A DNA stretch of 64,000 bases from Hyphomicrobiales bacterium (GTDB taxonomy: Bacteria > Pseudomonadota > Alphaproteobacteria > Rhizobiales > Xanthobacteraceae): NCBI GenBank assembly GCA_016713235.1, contig JADJPN010000002.1, positions 124,001 through 188,000 on the forward strand, written 5' to 3'. The notes under the pieces were generated by a model, which was not told the DNA's origin, did no database searches, and saw only the letters and a program-made list of their open reading frames with translations. Shown piece by piece: positions 46,298 through 53,955 of this stretch. The position numbers and the translations under genes are program-made. Position 1 is the stretch's first letter; the number at the start of each line of letters is the position of its first letter.

Positions 46298-47209
46298 ATG
46301 TCGACCGAAGTCCAGCCCGATCCTTCGATCATCGGGAATATTGCCAAGCCACCCTTCGTAAGGCTGCCCGACCCTGCGAGGTTGTTCGCGGATCGCGCCG
46401 CGCGTTTTCGTGCGCTCGCGACGGGTCATCAACTCGAATCCTCTCTGAAATTTCTGGCGGGCGTTTCACAGGTGCAGTCGGACATTCAATCCGGCTTACC
46501 CGATGTGACGATTCCCACAAGCGATACGCTCCAGCGCGCGAAAGAGCACAAAATGCCGCCGCTCGATCGGAGCGCATTTAATCCGGACCCTGCGTTCGAT
46601 CAGGCGTTCGAGTGGCTGCTCTCGGCGGTGGAGCCGCTTGCGATGCCGACGGAAGCGGGCGCAGCGCTAGCGCGCGTCAAATCCATCGAACGCCGCGCAC
46701 GCGACATGATGGTTCACAACGTGCTGGCCGACGCAATCCCGGTCGAGGAGCTTGCCGAGCATATATTTGTCGCGGCGGCGCTTCAGGTTCATTACGCGCG
46801 GGTTGCCGTGAAGCTTAACCCCGAGTCTCTGGTTGAGATCGGCCACGGCGTTTGCCCAACATGCGGCGGTGCCCCCGCGAGCACGATGATCGTGGGCTGG
46901 ACCGGTGCCGATGGCACGCGCTTCTGTTCGTGCGCGACATGCGGCACGCTTTGGAACTACATCCGCGTTCAGTGCACGCTCTGCGGCTCCAACAAGAAAA
47001 TGCACTATCAGGAGGTCGAGGGCTCCGAAGGCATGATCAAAGCTGAGATCTGTGAAGACTGCCGCGGCTACGTAAAGATGATGTACCAGCAGAAGAACCG
47101 CGACATCGAACCGATCGCTGATGACGTCGCAAGCCTCGGACTGGATCTGCTTGTGCAGGAGTTGGGCTTCCGAAGGGGCGGAGTGAACCCGTTCCTGATC
47201 GGCTACTGA
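46298..47209 (+). CDS. fdhE: Formate dehydrogenase accessory protein FdhE
   Basis: FdhE is needed for maturation of respiratory formate dehydrogenases. The 303-residue protein has the family's four CxxC pairs: CPTCGGAP, CSCATCG, CTLCGSNKK, and CEDCRGY. Two start options exist: the ATG at 46298, which follows GAGGTGAG, and a GTG at 46271; the first is preferred. It ends one or two codons before selA, suggesting co-transcription with the Sec-insertion genes. Confidence 0.92.
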   Translation: MSTEVQPDPSIIGNIAKPPFVRLPDPARLFADRAARFRALATGHQLESSLKFLAGVSQVQSDIQSGLPDVTIPTSDTLQRAKEHKMPPLDRSAFNPDPAFDQAFEWLLSAVEPLAMPTEAGAALARVKSIERRARDMMVHNVLADAIPVEELAEHIFVAAALQVHYARVAVKLNPESLVEIGHGVCPTCGGAPASTMIVGWTGADGTRFCSCATCGTLWNYIRVQCTLCGSNKKMHYQEVEGSEGMIKAEICEDCRGYVKMMYQQKNRDIEPIADDVASLGLDLLVQELGFRRGGVNPFLIGY

Positions 47210-47213
47210 GGTG

Positions 47214-48629
47214 ATGCCGGTGCGCAAGGACGCGGGCAACTTCAGGCAAATTCCTTCCGTCGATGAAGTGTTGAAGACTGCGGTGGCCTTTGCGGCGGTC
47301 GAGCAATATGGTCGCGCGTCGGTGGTGCGCGCGGTTCGCGCAAGCATCAGCAGTGCGCGGCAGAAAATGCGCGGTAACGGTGCACATCCGATTACAACGG
47401 ACGCTATTGCTGGCAGCGCGGTGCTTCACCTTGAGCGTGAGGCGCGGCCGAAGGTGCGCGCCGTATTCAATCTGACCGGAACCGTGCTTCACACGAACCT
47501 CGGCCGCGCGGTTCTATCGGAGACCGCGGTCGCCGCAGCAACGACTGCAATGCGCGAAGCGCTTGCGCTGGAGTTCGATCTTGGTGAGGGCAAGCGCGGC
47601 GAACGCGACGAACTTGTCCGCGATCTCTTGTGCGGACTCACCGGTGCGGAATCCGCGACCGTCGTCAACAATAACGCGGCAGCGGTGCTTCTCGTTCTGA
47701 ACACGCTTGCCAAGGGCAAGGAAGCGATCGTTTCGCGCGGCGAACTGATCGAGATCGGCGGCGCATTCCGGATGCCGGAAATCATGTCGCGCGCCGGCGC
47801 GAAACTCGTCGAAATCGGGACGACCAACCGGACGCATGAGAAGGACTACAAGAACGAAATCAGCAAAAAAACCGGCCTTATTCTGAAGGTTCATACATCG
47901 AACTACCGGATTGAGGGTTTCACCAAGGAAGTAAAGGCTGACCGGCTCTCAGAGATCGCACGTAAGTACAACGTGCCGCTGGTCAACGATCTTGGTTCCG
48001 GAACGCTGGTCGATCTTTCAAAATATGGCCTCTCGCATGAACCGACTGTCGCCGAGGCGGTGAGCGAGGGTGCCGATCTCGTTACGTTTTCCGGTGACAA
48101 GCTGCTGGGCGGCCCACAGGCTGGCTTCATCGTCGGCACGAAAGAGCTGATCGCGAAGATCAACAAGAATCCGATGAAACGCGCGCTGCGCCTCGACAAG
48201 ATCAGGCTCGCGGCGCTCGAAGCGACCCTTCAGCTTTACCGCGATCCGGATCGTCTGGTTTCTACGCTGCCTACGGTGCGGCTGCTTGCGCGCAAGAAAG
48301 CGGATATTGAAGCGCTGGCGAAACGGGTGCTGCCTTCGGTCAGCAATGCCGCCGGCGAAGGCTACGAGGTGTCGACCGTCGCCTGTGAAAGCCAGATCGG
48401 CTCCGGCTCGTTACCGCAAGAAACAATTCCGAGCTTCGGCATTCTAATCCGCTCGAAGCAGCGTGGCGGCGGCGCGATCGCCGCGCTTTCCAGCGCTTTC
48501 CGCGCGCTTCCGACGCCCGTTGTTGGTCGCATCGAAGGACAGGCGCTGATCTTCGATCTGCGATGCCTTGAAAGGGAAGATGCCTTCGTTGCGAACCTTG
48601 CGTCATTGCGCGTGGAAATCGGTGCATGA
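47214..48629 (+). CDS. selA: L-seryl-tRNA(Sec) selenium transferase SelA
   Basis: PLP enzyme that turns Ser-tRNA(Sec) into Sec-tRNA(Sec) using selenophosphate. The protein (471 residues) has the PLP Lys in TFSGDKLLGGPQAG and family motifs FNLTGTVLHTNLGRA, INNNAAAVLLVLNTL-like NNNAAAVLLVL, and VNDLGSGTLVDL. ATG at 47214, with a GTG one codon earlier as alternative. It overlaps the following Sel1-repeat gene by four bases (ATGA). Confidence 0.95.
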   Translation: MPVRKDAGNFRQIPSVDEVLKTAVAFAAVEQYGRASVVRAVRASISSARQKMRGNGAHPITTDAIAGSAVLHLEREARPKVRAVFNLTGTVLHTNLGRAVLSETAVAAATTAMREALALEFDLGEGKRGERDELVRDLLCGLTGAESATVVNNNAAAVLLVLNTLAKGKEAIVSRGELIEIGGAFRMPEIMSRAGAKLVEIGTTNRTHEKDYKNEISKKTGLILKVHTSNYRIEGFTKEVKADRLSEIARKYNVPLVNDLGSGTLVDLSKYGLSHEPTVAEAVSEGADLVTFSGDKLLGGPQAGFIVGTKELIAKINKNPMKRALRLDKIRLAALEATLQLYRDPDRLVSTLPTVRLLARKKADIEALAKRVLPSVSNAAGEGYEVSTVACESQIGSGSLPQETIPSFGILIRSKQRGGGAIAALSSAFRALPTPVVGRIEGQALIFDLRCLEREDAFVANLASLRVEIGA

Positions 48630-49420
48630 GGGCTTGGTTTTCGGGTGCTTCGGAAAAGCCAACTGCCGGCACCAATGTCGCCGAGCAGATGGCGGTTGCG
48701 TTTGAGGCTTCGCAAAAAGGCGACTACGAAACCGCACTTTCGATTTGGGGTCCGCTTGCGCAGCAAGGCGTTGGGCGAGCGCAAAATAATATCGGTGCGT
48801 GTTTCGCCGAAGGGCTCGGCGTCGACCGAGATCCTGCGCTGGCGATCAAGTGGCTTACGGCGGCAGCTGCGAGCGGCGACCCCGTCGGCCAGCGTAACCT
48901 TGCCGCCGCGCACTTCAAAGGCGAAGGCGTAGAGGAAAATCCCACGCGTGCCGCCGAACTTTACCGCGCAGCGGCGGAGCAGGGCGATGCAGCCGCGCAG
49001 GACATGCTCTCCTGGATGCTCCTCGAAGGCGAGATCATTTCATCGGATCAGGCCGATTCAAGGCGCTGGGCCGAACTGGCTGCCGCGCAAGGCGTTGCCG
49101 CGTCGATGACACGTCTCGGTCTCATCTTTCACAACGCGCTCGGCGTCGAACGGAACGCGGTGGAAGCAGCGAAGTGGTGGGACAAGGCTGCGGCGCGTGG
49201 CGACGCGGACGCGCAGGCGATGCTCGGCGCGGCCTATCACCTCGGCGCAGGTGTGCCACGCGATCCGGTCTCTGCGCTAATGTGGCTCCTGCGCGGGCAG
49301 TATGGCGGAAGCCAACTCGCGACACCCTTCATCGACCCGGTGCGCGCATCGATGAGCGATGCCGATAAGGATCGCGCAAAGAAGCTCGCGGAGATGCCGC
49401 TGCCGGAGCCGGTATCATGA
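48626..49420 (+). CDS. Sel1-repeat protein within the sel operon
   Basis: A 264-residue protein of tandem Sel1-like (TPR-type) repeats: GRAQNNIGACFAEGLGVDRD, VGQRNLAAAHFKGEGVEEN, AASMTRLGLIFHNALGVERN and AQAMLGAAYHLGAGVPRD, each about 36 residues apart. No signal peptide is seen, so it is probably cytosolic. It overlaps selA and selB by ATGA at both ends, so the three are translated as one coupled unit. The name Sel1 is unrelated to selenium. Its role in selenocysteine synthesis is unknown; a scaffold for SelA or SelB is a guess. Confidence 0.85.
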   Translation: MRAWFSGASEKPTAGTNVAEQMAVAFEASQKGDYETALSIWGPLAQQGVGRAQNNIGACFAEGLGVDRDPALAIKWLTAAAASGDPVGQRNLAAAHFKGEGVEENPTRAAELYRAAAEQGDAAAQDMLSWMLLEGEIISSDQADSRRWAELAAAQGVAASMTRLGLIFHNALGVERNAVEAAKWWDKAAARGDADAQAMLGAAYHLGAGVPRDPVSALMWLLRGQYGGSQLATPFIDPVRASMSDADKDRAKKLAEMPLPEPVS

Positions 49421-51495
49421 TTATCGGCACCGCGGGACACATCGATCACGGCAAGACGTCGCTGGTGCGGGCGCTGACGGGCGTCGATACCGATCGGCTC
49501 AAGGAAGAGAAGAAGCGCGGCATCTCGATCGATTTGGGTTTTGCGTATCTCGATGGGCCGGATGGATCGACGATCGGATTCGTCGACGTCCCGGGTCATG
49601 AGAAGTTCGTTCACAACATGCTGGCGGGCGCGACAGGCATCCACTTCGTGTTGCTCGTCATCGCAGCCGACGATGGCGTGATGCCGCAGACGGAAGAGCA
49701 TCTCGCGATCATCGATTTGCTCGGTATCGAACACGGGATTGTCGCGGTTACGAAAGCGGATATCGTCAGTCCGGAGCGCCTCGAAGAAGTGAGTGCGCAA
49801 GCAAAGCAAGTGCTGTCGGCGACAGGGCTTCACGATGCCGGTATTGTCGCCGTTTCGGCAACGACGGGCGCTGGGGTTAGCGAGTTGCGGACACGATTGT
49901 TCGCCGAGTCAGTAAGGTTACGCCGGCGTTCGAGCGACGGGCGTTTCCGTCTTGCCGTCGATCGCTCCTTCACGTTGCAGGGCACAGGTACGGTCGTGAC
50001 CGGCACGGTGCTCTCAGGCTCGATTGCAGTGGGCGATCCGGTTACGATTAGTCCCTCCGGCATTACCGCACGCGTTCGCAGCATCCACGCGCAAAACCGT
50101 ATCGCGGAGAAGGGTCTGGCTGGCGACCGCTGCGCGCTCAATCTTGCCGGCGATAAGGTAACGAAGGACACGGTTAGCCGCGGCGACGTTGTGCTCGATA
50201 CGGGCTTACACGCGCCGACGGACCGGATTGACGCTTCCGTTCGTGTTCTTGCATCCGAACAGAAACCGTTGAGTCAATGGATGCCGGTGCGGCTTCACCA
50301 CGCCTCGTCGGAAGTCGGCGCAAGGATCGTGTTGTTATCCGAAGAGCCTGCCGCGCCGGGAACGCAATCGCTCGTTCAACTGGTACTGGAGTCGCCGGTG
50401 GCGGCGGCCGCAGGGGACCGGTTTATTCTGCGCGACACAACCTCGCAGCGTACGATTGCCGGCGGAAAGTTTCTCGATCTGCGCGCGCCTGCACGCAAGC
50501 GCCGTAGCCCGGAGCGCATCGAGCAGCTGCGCGCGCACGCTATCAGCGATCACGACGAAGCCTTGCGAGCGCTATTGGACCGTGGGCCGGGATATGCGGA
50601 AATTTCAACGTTCACGCGCGATCGCGCGCTCGGCGCAGAGCAAATTCTTCGTCTTATTTCTTCGGCGGGTGTGATCAAGCTACGGACACCGAAAGCCGAG
50701 CTTGCGATTTCTCCGGCGAGTTGGACGCGCCTGAAGCGGGCGATCGGCGGAACGCTTGAGGTCTTTCATAAAGAAAATCCGGATCTCGCTGGGATCGGCT
50801 TTGAAAAACTGCGCTTGCAGCTTGAGCCGCGGCTTCCGGCGCCAGCTTTCTCCGCCGTGCTGGACGCGCTTGTTCATACCAAGGAAATCGTGCTCGACGG
50901 ATCCTGGATCAAGCTGCCGGCGCATGAAGTGCGCTTGACGCCACAGGACGAGGCGCTTTGGAAAAAGATCAGTCCTCTCATCACAGGGACCGAGCGTTTC
51001 CGGCCTCCGCGAGTGCGTGACATCGCCAATCTGCTTCAGGTCAAGGAGCCAGAAATCCGCAGGTTTTTCAAAGTATTAAGTCGGATGGGACGCGTCGACG
51101 AAGTGGCGCATGATCATTTTTTCCTGCGTGGCACTGTGGCGGAAATGGTGGAGATCTGTGCCGAGATCTCGCAAAGCACCGCCGACGGTCAGTTTACCGC
51201 CGCGCAATTGCGTGATCGGCTGGATAACGGCCGTAAAGTCTCAATCCAGATTCTCGAGTTCTTCGATCGCCACGGTGTCACATTTCGCCGCGGCGATCTG
51301 CGTCGTATCAATAAACACCGCCTCGATCTGTTCCGCCGCCGCGCGGATGAAGCAGACGTCGCAGTGATATCTTCTGGAAGAGCATCGTCCCCGGTGGGGC
51401 GTCCGGACTTCAAATCCGGGAAGGGCCGCGAGCCGGTCCTTGGTGGGTTCGACTCCCATTCTCTTCCGCCAAAACAGCGGAGTAGTACGCGATGA
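49417..51495 (+). CDS. selB: Selenocysteine-specific elongation factor SelB
   Basis: GTPase that brings Sec-tRNA to the ribosome at UGA codons marked by a SECIS. The 692-residue protein has the G domain (GTAGHIDHGKTS, DVPGHEKFVHNML, TKAD), EF-Tu-like domains II and III, and C-terminal winged-helix domains that bind the SECIS (for example QFTAAQLRDRLDNGRKVSIQILEFFDRHGVTFRRGDLR). The reading frame continues through the whole selC tRNA gene and stops at 51493-51495, overlapping the next gene by ATGA. The last 40 residues are therefore encoded by tRNA sequence, and whether they are translated is open. Confidence 0.93.
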   Translation: MIIGTAGHIDHGKTSLVRALTGVDTDRLKEEKKRGISIDLGFAYLDGPDGSTIGFVDVPGHEKFVHNMLAGATGIHFVLLVIAADDGVMPQTEEHLAIIDLLGIEHGIVAVTKADIVSPERLEEVSAQAKQVLSATGLHDAGIVAVSATTGAGVSELRTRLFAESVRLRRRSSDGRFRLAVDRSFTLQGTGTVVTGTVLSGSIAVGDPVTISPSGITARVRSIHAQNRIAEKGLAGDRCALNLAGDKVTKDTVSRGDVVLDTGLHAPTDRIDASVRVLASEQKPLSQWMPVRLHHASSEVGARIVLLSEEPAAPGTQSLVQLVLESPVAAAAGDRFILRDTTSQRTIAGGKFLDLRAPARKRRSPERIEQLRAHAISDHDEALRALLDRGPGYAEISTFTRDRALGAEQILRLISSAGVIKLRTPKAELAISPASWTRLKRAIGGTLEVFHKENPDLAGIGFEKLRLQLEPRLPAPAFSAVLDALVHTKEIVLDGSWIKLPAHEVRLTPQDEALWKKISPLITGTERFRPPRVRDIANLLQVKEPEIRRFFKVLSRMGRVDEVAHDHFFLRGTVAEMVEICAEISQSTADGQFTAAQLRDRLDNGRKVSIQILEFFDRHGVTFRRGDLRRINKHRLDLFRRRADEADVAVISSGRASSPVGRPDFKSGKGREPVLGGFDSHSLPPKQRSSTR
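51376..51471 (+). tRNA. selC: tRNA-Sec (TCA), nested in the 3' end of selB
   Basis: A 96-base tRNA with the long acceptor stem and large variable arm of bacterial tRNA-Sec. It starts GGAAGAGC, has anticodon TCA at 51410-51412 in loop CTTCAAA, a long variable arm (GGGCCGCGAGCCGGTCC), T-loop GGTTCGACTCC and ends CTCTTCCGCCA with CCA encoded. The sequence is close to E. coli selC over most of its length. It lies inside the selB reading frame on the same strand. Confidence 0.95.
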
Positions 51496-51959
51496 GCGAG
51501 AGCATGGCGGCAGCCTACCTTACTGACCTCGATAAAGCGGCGGGCGCTGCGAGCGTCGCGGAGGACGAGTTCCGGCGTAACATCGTCGCAAAAATGCGGG
51601 AGCATGAAGAAGCGCGTGCGTTTGCATTCCGCCGCCTCAACTTGATGAAAGGCGTCGCTGCGTCCGTCTCAGGCGCGAAAGACGCCGATGAAGCAAATGA
51701 GCGCGGCACGGCAGCCTTGTATCGCGAAATCGGCTGGACGGGCGCTACGGAGTTTCAGCGTGAAGGCGTGCAGAAGTTTGCCCCTGTGACGCTTGCCGTA
51801 TGGGAAGCGACGAAAGAGGATGCTGCGGACAGCAGCCTCAAGGAGATAGAGCGCGAGCTTGCCGGTTTCGAGAGTTGGTATGCGCAAGCGCAGAACAAAC
51901 CGTTCATGACGGTTATGGAACAGGAACTGCCGGAGCTGCCGCTTGTCGAAGTCTTTTAA
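51492..51959 (+). CDS. Unknown protein in the sel locus (155 aa)
   Basis: A mainly helical, charged protein (EDEFRRNIVAKMREHEEARAFAFRRLNLMKG, EEIGWTGATEFQREGVQKFAPVTLAVWEA-like stretch) with no signal peptide, membrane segment, or Cys. The ATG follows GCGGAG by nine bases and overlaps the selB stop by four. I do not recognise a family. Its fixed place between selB/selC and the lipoate-ligase-like gene suggests a role in the same process. Confidence 0.7.
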   Translation: MSESMAAAYLTDLDKAAGAASVAEDEFRRNIVAKMREHEEARAFAFRRLNLMKGVAASVSGAKDADEANERGTAALYREIGWTGATEFQREGVQKFAPVTLAVWEATKEDAADSSLKEIERELAGFESWYAQAQNKPFMTVMEQELPELPLVEVF

Positions 51960-52341
51960 GCCGGGGCGAACCGGCGCGGATTTCAATGAGTGGCTCGCCC
52001 GCGAATTCGCGGATGGCAGCTTCACCGCGCTGATTGTGTTGGTTTCGATCGGTGGGCTTGAAGTGATACCGCTTCGTTCTACGTTCATGCACGTGATCGG
52101 CGATGAACTCGACTGGCTGGCATTCTCGGATGCGATGCGCGGTGCGGGCGTGAATTGGGAGGGGGTCGTCATCATGCCATTCCGTGACGAGGACGGCGCT
52201 CACGCTTCCGATATCAAGGCACGTGACGCGTTGCGCTTGCTGGACAAGCGCATAATCGAGGATCGTCTTGTCATTAATGAAGGCCACTTCTTCGACAAGT
52301 GGGGACGACGCATGAAGATCGAAGAGGCTTCCGCGCAGTGA
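51943..52341 (+). CDS. Unknown protein in the sel locus (132 aa)
   Basis: A small alpha/beta protein (TALIVLVSIGGLEVIPLRSTFMHVI, WEGVVIMPFRDEDG, DIKARDALRLLDKRIIED). The frame opens at a TTG inside the end of the previous gene; a later start is possible. Its stop overlaps the GTG of the lipoate-ligase-like gene (GTGA). No family recognised and no catalytic motif obvious. Confidence 0.65.
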   Translation: MSKSFKPGRTGADFNEWLAREFADGSFTALIVLVSIGGLEVIPLRSTFMHVIGDELDWLAFSDAMRGAGVNWEGVVIMPFRDEDGAHASDIKARDALRLLDKRIIEDRLVINEGHFFDKWGRRMKIEEASAQ

Positions 52342-53126
52342 GACAGGTTCGTGTCGTATTCACAGAGCCGCAATCGGCACGGGCCAACATTTCGGTCACT
52401 GCAGCGATCGCAGAGTTGCATGTCGCCGGCGAAAGCCCAGACACGTTGCGGCTATACAGCTACCCGAAGTCGGTACTGCTCGGCAGGCATCAGCCCCTTG
52501 AAAGCATCAATGTCGCCGAATGCGAGAAGCGAAACGTGGAAATCGCGCGACGGCTTACAGGCGGGGGCGCGATATACATGGACCGGGGTGTAGTCACCTG
52601 GGATTTTATCGTCGGCACGAGGGATTTTGGCGGCGGCATCACCAGATCGATCAGCGAGATCGGCAAAGCTTTGGCCGCATCCCTTTCCCGCTTTGGCTTG
52701 CCAGCGGAATCCAAAAAAGAGAACGAGGTTGAGATCGGCGGGAAGAAGGTATGCGGTATTAGCGGGTATTACGATGGCGCGACTTATGTCTGCCAAGGTT
52801 CGATTTTGGTGGATGTCGATCTAAAGCAGATGTCGAGTGTTCTGCGCGACTCGCGTTCAAGAGGGGCGCCCGCCACGCACGAAGTCATAAACATTGCCGA
52901 CATGATGGGGCGGCGGCCAGATAACGCGGAGTTATTTCAAACGCTTGCTGTGGGGATCGCGCACCATTTCAATTTTACGCCGCAGCGCATGAATCTTTCC
53001 GATGCGGAGCGAAAACTCGCAGATCGCCTGTTCGATGAGGAGTATGGACGCGATCAATTTGTGTTTGGTGAGGATAGCAGGCCAAACAAGATCAGAAGAA
53101 CCGAAGCCGGGAGAGCCCGGGCGTGA
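52338..53126 (+). CDS. Lipoate-protein ligase A family protein (BPL/LPL fold)
   Basis: A 262-residue protein of the biotin/lipoyl ligase fold, start MRQVRVVFTEPQ at the GTG overlapping the previous stop. The lipoyl-ligase signature is visible: RRLTGGGAIYMD (about residues 74-85), ENEVEIGGKKVCGISGYYDG with the Lys-containing active-site loop, and YVCQGSILVDVDL. It would attach lipoate or octanoate to a carrier protein. The only carrier-like gene in the block is the GcvH-like gene two genes downstream, a likely substrate. GTGA overlap to the DsrE gene. Confidence 0.82.
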   Translation: MRQVRVVFTEPQSARANISVTAAIAELHVAGESPDTLRLYSYPKSVLLGRHQPLESINVAECEKRNVEIARRLTGGGAIYMDRGVVTWDFIVGTRDFGGGITRSISEIGKALAASLSRFGLPAESKKENEVEIGGKKVCGISGYYDGATYVCQGSILVDVDLKQMSSVLRDSRSRGAPATHEVINIADMMGRRPDNAELFQTLAVGIAHHFNFTPQRMNLSDAERKLADRLFDEEYGRDQFVFGEDSRPNKIRRTEAGRARA

Positions 53127-53500
53127 AGCGGCGTTTACTTATCGTTCTCGCAAACACCGATCCTCGGAACGGCGAGGAGTTAGGAACGCCGTTCTATCAC
53201 GCAGCGATCGCGGCAGCGATGGATTACGAGGTTGACGTTGTCTGCATGGCAACGGCCGGAAAGTTGATGATAAAGGGAGTGGCAAAAGAGTTGCGCGTCA
53301 AGCCAGCCCATCCCAAGACCGCGTTGGATTGGATCAAGGAAGCGCGCGACCACGGCGCGCGGTTCTGGGCGTGCCCGGCAAATCTCGATCTCTTCGACGC
53401 CAAAGAAAGCGATCTGATCGAGGAATGCAGCGGCATGATGAGTGCGGCCGACATGATCGAGCGCGTTATGAGCGATGAATATCGCGTGCTGACCTATTAG
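53123..53500 (+). CDS. DsrE family protein
   Basis: A 125-residue DsrE/DsrF-like protein: RRLLIVLANTDPRNGEELGTPFYHAAIAAAM, EVDVVCMATAGKLMIKGVA, GARFWACPANLDLFDAKE, ECSGMMSAADMIERV. Cys84 in FWACPANLD is at the place of the sulfur-carrying Cys of DsrE3-type proteins; Cys41 and Cys102 are extra. These proteins carry or transfer sulfane sulfur. In this selenium locus it could handle persulfide or selenopersulfide. It lies between the ligase-like and carrier-like genes. Confidence 0.82.
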   Translation: MKRRLLIVLANTDPRNGEELGTPFYHAAIAAAMDYEVDVVCMATAGKLMIKGVAKELRVKPAHPKTALDWIKEARDHGARFWACPANLDLFDAKESDLIEECSGMMSAADMIERVMSDEYRVLTY

Positions 53501-53507
53501 GTGTTTC

Positions 53508-53944
53508 GTGGCGGTTGTACGTGGCTGTCGTTTTCCCGATGAGCTTCTCTACGATGTGAAGCATCACGTCTGGTATCGCGAGGCGGGGCAGGGTGTGATC
53601 AAAGCCGGGATCACGACGGTAGGGTCGCACTGGCGCGCGAAGTGATCGTATTCAGCACGAAGCGTCCAGGCGCAGAATTTGAACAGGGCCGTGCGTTTGC
53701 GACGCTTGAAAGCGCAAAGTGGATAGGTTCGGTGCGATCAGCCTTCGACGGGAAAGTAATCGCCGTCAATGAAGAGGCGAAACGCAATCCAGAGCTCGTA
53801 AATAGTGACTGTTACGGGACAGGCTGGCTGCTGGAGGTATGCCCGGCCGCCGAAAACTGGCAGAAGAATCTTGTGACCGGCGATGCAATTGCTGCGGCTT
53901 ACGAAGCTTGGATGGAAAGCGAAGCCTATCCAGGTTGTGGCTGA
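53508..53944 (+). CDS. GcvH-like lipoyl carrier protein, frameshifted
   Basis: The first half (from the GTG at 53508: AVVRGCRFPDELLYDVKHHVWYRE...GITTVGS) stops at 53645, and the second half (AREVIVFSTKRPGAEFEQ...) ends at 53944. Adding one G near 53626 joins them as a 145-residue protein of the H-protein fold. The lipoyl-Lys is in ATLESAKWIGSVRS, as in GcvH (ESVK). The size and the nearby ligase and DsrE genes resemble the lipoate-binding LbpA proteins of sulfur oxidisers rather than the glycine cleavage system. No gcvT or gcvP is present. Confidence 0.75.
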
Positions 53945-53955
53945 GCGGCGGCCCT

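Noticed and set aside
53508..53944. GcvH-like gene assigned to the glycine cleavage system.
   Set aside because: No gcvT/gcvP nearby; the neighbours are a lipoate-ligase-like and a DsrE gene.
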